Shown piece after piece: positions 43,975 to 54,793 of a DNA stretch of 64,000 nt. The position numbers were made by a program, and so were the translations under genes. The notes beneath the pieces were generated by a model. The model had not been told where the DNA came from, made no database searches, and saw only the letters and a program-made list of their open reading frames with translations. The DNA is from Eunapius fragilis (lineage: Eukaryota > Porifera > Demospongiae > Spongillida > Spongillidae), in the NCBI GenBank assembly GCA_963681505.1, contig OY811971.1:7125060-7189059 (forward strand). Direction: 5' to 3'. Each line of letters opens with the position of its first letter. Positions within the stretch are counted from its first letter, which is position 1.

Positions 43975-44700
43975 ACGGCAGTAGCCGGCGTCAGCGAGGG
44001 GGGTGATTCAGGTCAGGCCAGATACGATAATTGGGGGGTGGGGGGGAGTTGCTGTCCGCTTCAGACCCAATACGAAAAGTGAGGGCCCTTTAATTGTTTG
44101 GCATAGGGCCTACTCTATTTAAATACGTTATCGTTAATATTACCTGTTACAATTTTGGCCGAGGAGGGTGAAGCACCCGGAGCACCCTCTCTGGGATACG
44201 TTAGCTTCGATCTGTAACCGTTAATTATTAACGATAACAAAGGGCCCCCACTTTTTGTATCGGACCTGAAGCGGACAGCACTCCCCCCCCCCACCCCCCA
44301 AGGGCGTAAACAAGTTTTAAGGGTGGGGGGAAGGGGGCTAATTATGGTTGGGGATTTAGACCCGCGAGACGACAAGCGGGGGGTGGGGGGGGCTAATTAT
44401 GGTTGGGGGTTTAGTCCGGCGATACGACAGTGAGGGTGGGGGGAGGTGTACACTTCAGGCACAATACGAAAGGCAGGGGGGAGGGGGAGTTGCTTAGCAG
44501 AAGAGGGGGAGGTACCTTACATGAAAGGGCAACTCTATGATCTATTGAATAGCGAGCGCTTTACAATGGATTATAACGACTTCAGAAATTTTAATACCTG
44601 AAGTGCAAAAATCTGGAGGGTTAAAGCCTCCCCCCCCCCTTTCCATATTGAGTCTGACCTGAAGCACCCCCTTCGCTGAAATCCTGGATACGCCATTGAT
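43975..44700. mobile_element. Non-autonomous element with poly-G subterminal repeats
   Basis: The left end gcgtcagcgaggggggtgat/tcaggtcaggccagatacg and the inverted right end (read on minus) ggcgtatccaggatttcagc/gaagggggtgcttcaggtcag match. The interior has several copies of the tcaggcc(c)gatacgaaaag motif and an inner inverted repeat (gttatcgttaat...attaacgataac). Confidence 0.55.
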
Positions 44701-45245
44701 GGTGGGGTATGCTATGTCTCCGCAAACAACTATGTACGTGCACGTAACATTTGCTCCTCGAATACAAAGAGCTACTCTACTCCCTCAATTGTTTATCAAC
44801 TGTATACAGTGCACTGCCCCACATCAGAAATAGGGATAGATGTAGATATCAAACATTTTATACTCATTTCACTTCCAAATGCACCAACTGATACACAAAA
44901 GTCCACAAGTAATAATCAACGATGACTACTGCATAGCATCATGTCATTATCATCCAGTTAGAGTAGTGTCAGGAAAGGATTGCCATCTTCTTGAAATGGA
45001 TTTCATTTCATCCTATTTAAAAGAGACCAGTGAACCAAACAGTTGATGGTGTACCAACGCAATGTACCATTCGTAGCTTGGTGGATGTTATGGTGGAAGA
45101 GGTAAGACCAAAACCAACATCTAAGAAACAAATAAAAACCAATTAATCCTGTACAATCATATAGCAGATGATATAACACACTGCTGCCTACTACCGATTC
45201 CATAGATGCAGGAACTAAAGGTTAACCCCATCAAATCCTCTGTGT
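44701..45245. other. Unassigned region
   Basis: No recognised gene, repeat or splice pattern. Confidence 0.35.
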
Positions 45246-45249
45246 AGAA

Positions 45250-45468
45250 TTTATATCAGAAATGCCCTGCGTGCAAGTGTGTATGTGTGTGTGTGTGCGC
45301 GTGTGAGTGTGTATGTGTGTGTTTGTGTGTGTGTGTTGTATGTGCATGTAACAACACAGTGTCAGTGTGGGTTAAATTTGCAAGCATACTGGATTTGGCT
45401 ACAACAGCTAGGAACCTCCATACATGGGTATCAAAAGCTTGTATGATACCCAACAGGTCAATATAAGT

Positions 45469-45538
<70 letters not shown>

Positions 45539-46296
45539 ATGTGTGTGTGCATGTTAAATCACAAAGCCAGTGTGGGTTCTATTTGCAAGCTTACTAGATA
45601 TGGCTAACCAGGCACTGCTATCTAGATCAATCTACCCACAGTGTACACAGGTCAACCTCCATGTATGGGCATCAAATGAGCTTGTTAAATAAAAGTACCT
45701 GTGTGTGAGTGTGTGTGTGTGTATGTGTGTGTGCGCGCGCGCGCGTGTGTGCATGTGTGTGTGCGTGTTAAATTCAGTGTGGGTTCTATTTGCAAGCTTA
45801 CTGGATATGCCTAGGAAAAGCTAACCAGGCACTGCTATCTAGATCAATCTACCCACAGTGTAAACAGGTCAACCCCATGTATGGAACTTGTTAAATAACA
45901 GTACCTGTGTGTGTATGTGTGTGTGTGTGTGCACATGCGTGTGTGCATGTGTGTGCTTGATAAATCACAAAGTCAGTGCAGGTTCAATTTGCAAGGGTAC
46001 CGTATATGGCTGGGAAAAGCTAACCAGGCACTGCTATCTGGATCAATCTGTAAACAGGTCAACCCCATGTATGGGCATCAAAAGAGCTTGTAAAATAACA
46101 GTACCTGTGTGTGTGTGCACATGCGTGTGTGCATGTGCGTGTTAAATAACAAAGTCAATGTGGGTTTTATTTGCAAGCGTACTGGATATGGCTGCCCAGG
46201 AAAAGCTAACCAGGCACTGCTATCTAGATCAATCTACTCACAGTGTACACAGATCAACCCCATGTATGGGCATCAAAGAGCTTGTTAAAAAACAGT

Positions 46297-46330
<34 letters not shown>

Positions 46331-46645
46331 ACATGCGTGTGCATGTGTGTGCCTGTTAAATCACAAAGTCAGTGTGGGTTCAATTTTCAAGCTTATTGGA
46401 TATGGCATAAGGAATAGCTTATAGGGGCAAAGCTATCTAGATCAATCTACCCACAGTGTACACAGTTCAACACAAGCTTGCATACCAGACAGGTCAAATA
46501 ATCAGTACCTGTGTGTGTGTGTGTGTGTGTATTTGGCATATAACAGCTAACCAGGTACTGCTTATCTCAATCAATCTACCCACAGTTTACCAGGTCAACC
46601 TCCATGTCTGGGCATCAAAAGAGCTTGGGAGGGGGGAGGGGGGTT

Positions 46646-46720
<75 letters not shown>
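45250..46720 (+). repeat. Complex satellite: ~200-bp unit alternating with (TG)n
   Basis: Seven blocks begin tacctgtgtgtg (about 45469, 45697, 45900, 46102, 46297, 46505, 46646; spacing 141-228). Each TG run is followed by the conserved body aatcacaaagtcagtgtggg ... aaccaggcactgctatctag ... catgtatgggcatcaaa. A TG microsatellite has been amplified together with its flank. The last TG run is about 70 bases. Confidence 0.9.
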
Positions 46721-47074
46721 GAGGGGAGGAGGATGAACAGAGCATCACACATAAATATATGCCATCCATCCTATACAGCAATAGAGGCTGGCAGGCCTAC
46801 AGTTAATTATTCATGCAGCATTCATCAAAAAAGAGAGGGCGTTCCAAATAGATTATAGTTAACCATATACAAGTTAGAATTATATCTACATGATCTACAT
46901 GTAGGCCCGCATGTAAATCGCTCTTCACTTTCACGGAAAATGGCATATATGTATACATGGACTGTAAAATTAGCCCCCAAAAATTTTTGTATCAGGGCAT
47001 GCCTATAAAATGATGAATAGAAACCTATTAGATTGGATATGAATTTAGACACAATAACTTCAGGCCTATTTATC

Positions 47075-47140
47075 CCTCCCCCCTCCCACACACACATACA
47101 CACACACAACACATACACACAGATACACACACACATGCAC
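47075..47140. repeat. (CA)n microsatellite
   Basis: cacacacatacacacacaca and variants; simple repeat. Confidence 0.8.
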
Positions 47141-48060
47141 GCACCTTATAGTGTTCTGGTTTTTAATGAACAATTAGTTTTTCACTATTGAATTCGTGGC
47201 ATTCACCTGCCAGCAGCAAAGGGCTCCTGAATTGTTGAAGGAGTTAAATTTATTTATCACCTTAAACTGTATTCTCCCACTTTCATTGGATGCATTGTCT
47301 CTCCATTCAGATGTTATCTACACATATGGGACGGCTTTATATCCCATGAGTTCAATTTGAAATCAAAATTTTATACACAAGCACATACTTAATGCTGTCT
47401 AAATGCTCTCGTATGCTGACAGTTGTACCTGCACATGTAAACTATGAGTTGCCCTGTCCCCCTTTGCGAGTTTGACTGATAAGTATGTTGTGTGCCCATA
47501 AAGGGGGCAGGCAGCAGCCAGCCAGTCGGGTCTGCCAAGGGGTGCTGACCCCCCACCGCTGAGCCTAACTGGGACCAATGAGTAACGCTGGTTACCATTG
47601 GGTCGGCCAGTGCCACCATGACGCTGGTCAAGGTTAAGTGGTTAGGTCAGGGTGTAGAAGCCCGAAGGGTGCCGCCCACCATTGATAGTTGAGCAATAAC
47701 ACAGCAAACATGTGTACAAGTACAATCAATGCACAGGTGGAGTGGTGGGTGGGTAAGCGATTCAGGCAGCAGTACTTTACATGTAGCTGAATGTAAGACT
47801 GAGTGATGCCCACCAACCACCACTGTTTATATATGCATGGACCTGGAACCATATCAGTTTAGCAGTGTCATTGAGGGGGTAAAAGGTGTGATGGTTTGAA
47901 CAGAGGTGAGGGTTATGCTTTGCTAGACCTATAGGCTCCCTTATTAGACACATTTGGTCTCAATAGAGGTGAGAGTGTCCTCAGAGATTTTCCAGACATA
48001 TAGGCTCCGATCCCCATTTACCAGACATTAAAACCAAGTTTAGTACCTAAACAAATACAT
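47141..48060. other. Unassigned region
   Basis: A GC-richer block near 47450-47690 (gggggcaggcagcagccagc; gaccccccaccgctgagcc) differs from its surroundings and might be the end of a retroposon, but I recognise no family. Confidence 0.3.
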
Positions 48061-48139
48061 ATACGTACTCAGACATAGGCTACTGATGTAATAGATCGTC
48101 GATACATACACATATACATACATAAATACATAGATTCAT

Positions 48140-48148
48140 ACACGCGCG

Positions 48149-48234
<86 letters not shown>

Positions 48235-48460
48235 TTACAATCACACGAACGCGCGCGCTCACGGGCGTTGTGCGAATGGCTATGAATCCTTCCTCTTTTT
48301 CCCCTCTGCATGCATAGTTTGAGTCGTGTGCGTGTATTTGTGTGAGCGCGCGCGCACACACACACACGCACACGCACTCACACACATAGGCCTACATGTA
48401 GACACACGCAATCACACATACAAACACACGCACGAACTCCAGATCTCGCGCGCGCACAAG
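48140..48460. repeat. (CG)n and (CA)n tracts, Z-DNA-prone
   Basis: cgcgcgcgcgcgcgcacaca runs into about 90 bases of CA (48157-48231). A mirrored gtgtgagcgcgcgcgcacac lies at 48338-48370, with further CA/CG to 48460. Alternating purine-pyrimidine runs of this length favour Z-DNA. Long cysteine/valine frames through them are artefacts. Confidence 0.9.
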
Positions 48461-48499
48461 AAGTGGATGAATACACGTACACTCTCACATGGTACAGTC

Positions 48500-50817
48500 A
48501 ACGACTAATGTTGTAGTCCTTGGTACAGCCAGCGCTGAACAGGTCCCATGACATCATTTGCACTAGACAGATAACCTATTCAATAAGCCAACGTTCCAGT
48601 TAATTAATTAATTTGCATTTAGCCATGTATCTGTATCCATGGAAGCTACATTAAAAACACTTAATAAGATGGCGCTAATTGTATCCTACTCATTGTGACC
48701 CAAAACAATTTAAAATTCAAATGGCCGAAATCTATACTAGGTAAATTTTTTAAAATATCTCTAAAAATAATAGAACTGCATGATCTCTTATTCTGGGGGC
48801 CCACAAAATCTGAATCTAAACTGGTGTAAGAATTATGAGCTGCAGAATACATTAATTAGGTGCGAAAAAGTTGATTTTCCATACATCTCTATGGAAAGTG
48901 CTGTTTTCACAAAAACTACAACAATTTTCAATACAAAGCAGTTGTTTTTGTTTAGGTAAATCAAGATCGTACGTATCTGAAACAATATTAATAGCCACAA
49001 AAGTTGTACCCTATTACGTTATTAAATAGCAATCAAGTTTATAAAACGCCGTTCATTTTCTATGGGAGTTATCCGGAAGTATACGCGAATGTACAAACCG
49101 CAACAATTGTCAATTCCCTTTGACCGCGCATTTCTGGATATGAGTAACTTCATCATGGACACCAAAGGATCCAAAGATGTATAGACTCAGAGTACACATT
49201 GTCCATCTTGCACATGCTTAAAATAATGTGTATTTGGCATGCTGGAAGGCTTCACTTCTTATTGGTCTTGAACTTATTATTTAAATACTCAGGTACGTAC
49301 ATGTACACAGTTCCAACAATTAGATTTTGTAAAGGGGAATGAGTTTTACATGTACGTCTTTTGTAATCAATGGTTTCATGTGGACAGAGATATACTGACT
49401 GCTACCATTTAAATAAAAGAAGTAAAGTAGATCATGGTTCTCTGGTGCAGTAAATGAGGAGTATAAAAGTGAAGAGGGGACAGCAAAGCCTCCCTATGGT
49501 CTGAATAAATTTTGCATGACCACTATTTGTCTAAATAATTAATATTCATACTTTGGACATGTGTAGATGTATAATAATAATAATTATATAATAGTGTTTT
49601 GTAATGCAACATTTTAGGAGTTAAAAGACAGCATGCAGGCAATATTGACACATCTGGTTCAATTGACTTATATGGTTTTGAATGCACACCAGAGGAAGGT
49701 ACTGCTGCCATACCGTGTATGGGGATTTACTGAGCAGACAAAGCTGGGGATATTTTTTGGGCATCCAAAGCTTGGAGACTGGAGAGCATGTATTGGTAAC
49801 TTTACATCAAGGTAAAAGTGATAGTGTATTATTACATGTGATGATGATAATATGCGCACTACATGTATTATCAGGGATGTTGAACAATTTCTATTCAAGC
49901 AAAATTACTGAAGGATCGATACCAGCTCTATTCCATACGTGTACTGAATTACACTTCTGATAACAATTGAATTCTTGCATGGTGCTCCTGGCAGAGGTGA
50001 ACCTATCAACCAATGTTTGATTATTCCTACTCCATTATTCCAGAGTGGAGGTATGTACAGTAAGTTTATGTGGCTGTATATACGTGTACAGTTTACATTA
50101 ACCAACTTTTTTACTGTGTGAAATGTCATTGTGTGTATTGGGAGGGGAGATGCATTTTGTTTTCTGCCTTGGCATGCAAGTTTGAAGCTTAGATGTGTAC
50201 TTTTAAAAACCATTTGCAGATTGTGTGGGATGTCTACAACCACCATATGGGTAAAGGTCTGCCTCCAAGTTCAGGGGGACACCTGCATCAGACCCTGCCA
50301 CTGTGCAAAAAGTGTGTTATACGATACTGTATACTACAGCGTATATTCGAATGTAATAGCACTCCAAAAACTGTTTAATTGCAATTCGCAACCACCTTAT
50401 ATACAACACAATCCCATTCACATACAATACATCCAATGGGTATGTTAACCTTTATAACCTCATGGGTCTGAGAGGAAGAACCCAACTGAATGGGAACACA
50501 GTAATTAGGAAGTGTCAATAGGGAGGTCAAATGGGATATTTGATACATATTACACGAATATACGCAAAAAATATAAGCACCTGCTTATAGAACCATATAA
50601 GCAGGAGCGTATATTGCAATATAGTCAGTCACGTGTGGTTTGTGGTATCCTAGCAAACCTCTGAATTTCATTAACGTTACCTGCTTTATTGAACCGTGCA
50701 CTATCGTATATTTCGTTTCTGATCTTCCGTAAACTGGTCCTTCCGCACTCCCCCTCCCCCTTCCCTTGCCTCTGGTTGGCTATAAAAATTTTCTTCGTAC
50801 ATATAAGTGATACAACG
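48500..50817. other. Unassigned region with scattered exon-like pieces
   Basis: 48.5-49.5 kb shows nothing. Between 49.6 and 50.3 kb on plus are open pieces followed by good donors: RQSWGYFLGIQSLETGEHVL before gtaaaag at about 49814, and IEFLHGAPGRGEPINQCLII before gtatgt at 50052. The acceptor accatttgcag at 50209 follows. I could not join them in phase or assign a family, so I list no gene. Confidence 0.25.
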
Positions 50818-51457
50818 TCAAAAACAACAGTTACAAACAGATACAAACACCATAATCTTAAGACAGCGGTCCCCACGTACTAACTTCATACGTGACCTGA
50901 TGATAGACGAGAACAAAATAACATTTGGCGCCAATTGATATTGCCATACTTACCAATTCGGATAGACTCGTTGGCGTTCTCGTGCTTGAATTCTCGTCCT
51001 AAGGCAAAAAAAAAAAAAGTTTTAGCGCCTCAGGGCATACTTACCAGTTCGAGTCGAAATGCTGCAGAAAAGCAAAATAAAGGTAGCAGCAATGCCATTG
51101 CGTCACTTACCTTAGCAGAATCGACCACCAAAAAAGTGCACAAATTGCGATATGACAAGCTATTCAAAGTCAGACACTTGCTCACAACATTGGTTGAGAA
51201 GTACTTACCGTATACTAGGCTTGTCTATAGGGGCTGGTTTACTACACCACAAACGGATCCTTCAAATGATAAAAGACACGTACCTTTCCACTTTCGAGGC
51301 CACACTTGCACGGAAACCCGCCAAAATTACTATCACGTGCAATTGCTAATGTTGGCATACTCTAATTGGCACACTTATTAAAAATCGGTTGTCATGTAAA
51401 TTACACCGATAACAGAGAACTTACAAGTAAGATGATCAAGCATTCTTGAAGTGGCAT
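50818..51457 (-). CDS. Predicted seven-exon micro-gene, small possibly secreted protein
   Basis: On minus, exons 51425-51457, 51284-51345, 51209-51241, 51111-51159, 51045-51061, 50954-50998 and 50818-50896 join with all phases consistent (318 nt, 105 residues) from an ATG to a TGA. Five of the six donors are exactly GTAAGT and the sixth is GTACGT. Introns are 79, 42, 49, 49, 46 and 57 nt, the same size class as the ROCO gene's. One exon is only 17 nt. The N-terminus (MPLQECLIILLQLHVIVILA) looks like a signal peptide, and the tail is cysteine-bearing (VFVSVCNCCF). I know no homologue. Acceptors were chosen partly to keep frame, so the model could be wrong in detail even if the exons are real. 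Confidence 0.4.
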
Positions 51458-51499
51458 CAAAAACCTTTAAACAGTATGGTAAGAATGGAAATGGTACAA

Positions 51500-51720
51500 A
51501 TTAAAAATAGTAATGACACACATTTATACGTCCATAAATACACACATTCACACACAATTAGCATGTATTTATAGACTGCTCCACACCCAGACACACATAT
51601 ACATGCACACAAACAGATGTCCATACACACAGACACACACACTTGCACATACACAAACAAGTGTCAACACACAGGCATAGACACAGACATACACACATGG
51701 TACGCATATATACACGTCAC
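51500..51720. repeat. Degenerate CACACA/TACACA-rich tract
   Basis: Imperfect cacacattcacacacaatt, acacagacacacacacttgc and similar. Simple-sequence region. Confidence 0.6.
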
Positions 51721-52463
51721 ATATAGTTCTAGTCGGTTGAAAGACAGGAGATAAGCTCCTGCCTAAATGTGAGATTTAGTGGCTACACATGGCAGCAGAT
51801 TTATAAGGGAGTGAAGGTGTTATTGAGTCAGCATTCTAAGTGCACGTTGTGTCTTGCAATTTACCTTGTGATGGTGTGTCCAGAGTATATACGGATGATG
51901 GTGGATCTGACCAGAAGAAGCCATTGTAACCTGTGCATGATGAGCAGTGTAGTTAGGAAGGTTTTTGCGCCAGTTTTTTCCTTCAGATGGTTTTTCCACG
52001 GGTTCTTTCCGAGATCAGGTGCGCTCACCTGTTCTAAATAGAGTTAGTTAGGTTTTATTTATGCCCATTGCTCTTATATATGCGTATGTTGTATGTGTGG
52101 TCTTATGTGGAACACAGTGCTGTCGTGCTGCAAGGATCTGGTTACTGGTGGTGGAGAGGTGGAACAATCTGTTATGGGTTTTTGTTTGTGTTTGTGTATT
52201 CTATGTTGGAGTGTAATGCTGCTGATATGCTAATAGTTGCTGGCACCAAAGGTCAAGAGGGAGAGGGATGTGGTAACAATAACCATGCATGTAAGGCAAG
52301 TGAAAGGAGTACCACCACGATGCACCTTGAAAATAAAATAACCAGATATAATTACTCTTTGGAGGATGGCTCTTGCATTCGATCCTATTTAGCAATAAAG
52401 ATACATTTGAGTTTGGCAGTCACTAGTGGTTAATAATTAGAAACCTCTATCCCAGGCCTCATT

Positions 52464-52680
52464 TCATTGGATTATCCTGCACTCCAGTGCATCAAGACTG
52501 TACCATCCATTGCTCCCACTTGTAGGATTTAGTGGTGAGCTCATAATAACAGTGATGTTCAGGGATACGGACCTTCCAAGACCCCAATTTTGCACTAGGA
52601 TATCCAGCAGTTTGAGACTGCTATGATCGGGAAGGAGCCCACTGCCAGCTTCCAAGGACTAACACATTTGCTTAATATAA
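52464..52680 (-). pseudogene. LINE reverse-transcriptase C-terminal fragment
   Basis: Minus reads MEAGSGLLPDHSSLKLLDIL, then VQNWGLGRSVSLNITVIMSS and PLNP. This is the phrase pattern AGSGLxPDHSxxxPADxLVxNWxxGxPAAFDxTV known from non-LTR elements, just upstream in protein order of the piece preserved at 5078-5470. A short truncated relic. Confidence 0.55.
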
Positions 52681-53355
52681 GAGAAAATGCCAGAGCCATT
52701 CTCCATATAGTGTAGAGCCAAACTCAGTTGTGTTTATAAATACTTCCTTTGTCATCCATAACATAGTGATACATTCACTTTACAATACCTTACAGTAAGT
52801 TGGTTGCGAATACTTCTGATGACAAGTGCTACAGTGAGTGGTAGCTTCTATGTTCGAAAACACGAGGGCCAGGAGCAGCACTCCTGCATGCTGAAAGATA
52901 CAAATACAGAGGGTCAATATAAGCAGGCACGCTTCTACAATATGTGTTCACACCATGCAGATGCAGTACTATACATCTATATCTTGATACCCAAACACAC
53001 TGAGCATCGATTTGCCTGGACTACGCGTGCTTGGAGTGACAAGAACTTTCAAAATTAGGCCTACACTGACTCGCGTTGTTCACACCCACTCAGTTCCTCC
53101 AATTGTTTACCGTCTGCTGGGACCTGCAGCGCTCCACTCAAAGTTGTAGCACGCATCGTACTTTTGAACCCCAGTATAGCCTTCGTAGTAAAAGACGATA
53201 AGTAGCACCATAGGCATAACTTGGCAACACGTGTTATAAAATAAAATTCAACCAGTGGGTGTGGTAGATAATCGAATTTTTTCTTTGACGAGAGATACAT
53301 GTACATGTAAATGGATAAAATATGGAGCAGCGACTACATGCATGTAATGCTAGAT

Positions 53356-54731
53356 TCAAAACTCTGGTGAAGCTGTATGTACCATCCAAGGCTCGGAGTT
53401 TGGTGGAGCTGAGGTGGGAAGTGGTTCTCCGTCGACGCGTTTTTTCTTCTGACGCTTGGAATTGCTCTCCATGTCACAGCAGCGTGAATCCACATCTTGG
53501 ATTAGGTCGTTGAATGCTACTGATCGCCACAGAGGCCGCCTACGTTTGAGTGTTGTTTTCTCTTCAGGATCGCTCTCTTCCTCAGACATCATCGATGGTT
53601 GCACATTTTTCCAAAGCGAAATTTCCTCTTCACCTTGCAGGTGTGCACATCTTTTCTCCCACAACTATTTTCAATTAACACAAGTGAGCTACGAAGTCCA
53701 CATTTATATATATACACACACACAGACACACACACAATCACTGTAACTTACTCTTTGTTGGCGAGACCGTGTTATACGGTGCTCTGAATGTTTATCTTCG
53801 TCCCGTTGCGCTCTAGCTATTAAGAGTACGCTTATAAACCGCAACACCAGCTTAGGGGATAATGTATTATGAGCAACTCTTAAAAAAAAAAAACAATACA
53901 AATTACCTTTGATCATAGCAAACTGCTCTTTTTCAAATTCGTTAGCTACTAAGGATACAATTTTTTGGTTGTGTTTACTTTCAATCCTGATCAGAATATT
54001 AAGCTGCATTACATGTACTTGAAATGCACTATACATATTGAGACTTACCCTTCATCTAGTTTCAATTGCTGCTCTTCGTCTGTAGCTAACTTCTTGTAAA
54101 CTTCACGAATACGGCTCTGCGTTCAATGATATACGTATATGCTGCTATAAAGTCATGCACATGTACTCATGCATTTATACATGCCTGTATTTCAACTCCG
54201 ATTTTGCGGGTTCGTGGCCGTGGAGAGCTTTTACAGTTCTTTTGAGTACGAGAATCTGTCTCTACGCGCGGTGCATTTTCCTGTGATATATGTAGATGAG
54301 CGATTTCCGCTTCGCTTTTGGTCATCCTTGTTGAAAGTAGCTGAAGACTTTGTTGCATTTCATTCATTTGGTTCAATATGTTTGTTTGCATACTAGTTAT
54401 CAGTTCATGGATAGATTCTTTCAGTTGATTCACATCATTGATACATTCACACTGCGTTGGCAAAACCTCCCCTGGGAGCCACGATCGTCTCGCTGCATCT
54501 GATGGTCGACTTACACGAGAAGCTCCGTAAAAACTACTTGGTTCGACCCCGGCTTCAGCTATCCGTCGGGGTTGAGATTGTCCGAGCTGATACCATGCAT
54601 AAGCACAAGTATAGTTACTGATAAACGTAAAAGTACTAGAAAAGCAATTTCTAGTTTACCATTTCAGCTCTTTCAGGGGTTGTATTAACATGTACGCCGC
54701 CACGACCACGACCACGACCACGAGAAGACAT
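53356..54731 (-). CDS. Companion gene of the CACTA element, six exons
   Basis: Exons 54660-54731, 54185-54586, 54049-54116, 53907-53986, 53752-53876 and 53356-53664 total 1056 nt and give 351 residues with every phase matching. The start is MSSRGRGRGRGG (RGG-like). A helical segment follows (QLKESIHELITSMQTNIL...), probably a coiled coil, then KSSPRPRTRK, REVYKKLATDEEQQ and LVLRFISVLLIARAQRD. The acidic/basic C-terminus contains MMSEEESDPEEKTTLKRRRP, LWRSVAFNDLI and EPLPTSAPPNSEP. The second intron appears to use a GC donor (CAG/GCATGT). It faces away from the transposase gene, 62 bases apart. Two-gene CACTA elements usually carry a DNA-binding partner of the transposase; that role here is inference. 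The frame is fully open, unlike the transposase. Confidence 0.6.
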
Positions 54732-54793
54732 TCACAAAACCTTTTGAATTTTGCCACGTGCACGCGCGCGTGACTTTTTATTGTTCACGTAGG
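54732..54793. promoter_or_regulatory. Bidirectional promoter between the two CACTA genes
   Basis: Only 62 bases separate the two start codons. They contain gccacgtgcacgcgcgcgtg, an E-box CACGTG embedded in CG alternation. Shared control is inferred from position. Confidence 0.4.

Noticed and set aside
45256-46719. Several Cys/Val- or His/Thr-rich frames
   Set aside because: Translations of (TG)n and (CA)n blocks in the complex satellite.
48069-48385. Two overlapping ~100-codon cysteine-rich minus frames
   Set aside because: Translation of the CA/CG microsatellite.
54535-54560. ggttcgaccccgg resembling a tRNA T-loop (B box)
   Set aside because: No paired stems or anticodon arm around it; it lies in exon 2 of the companion gene where the minus strand is coding.
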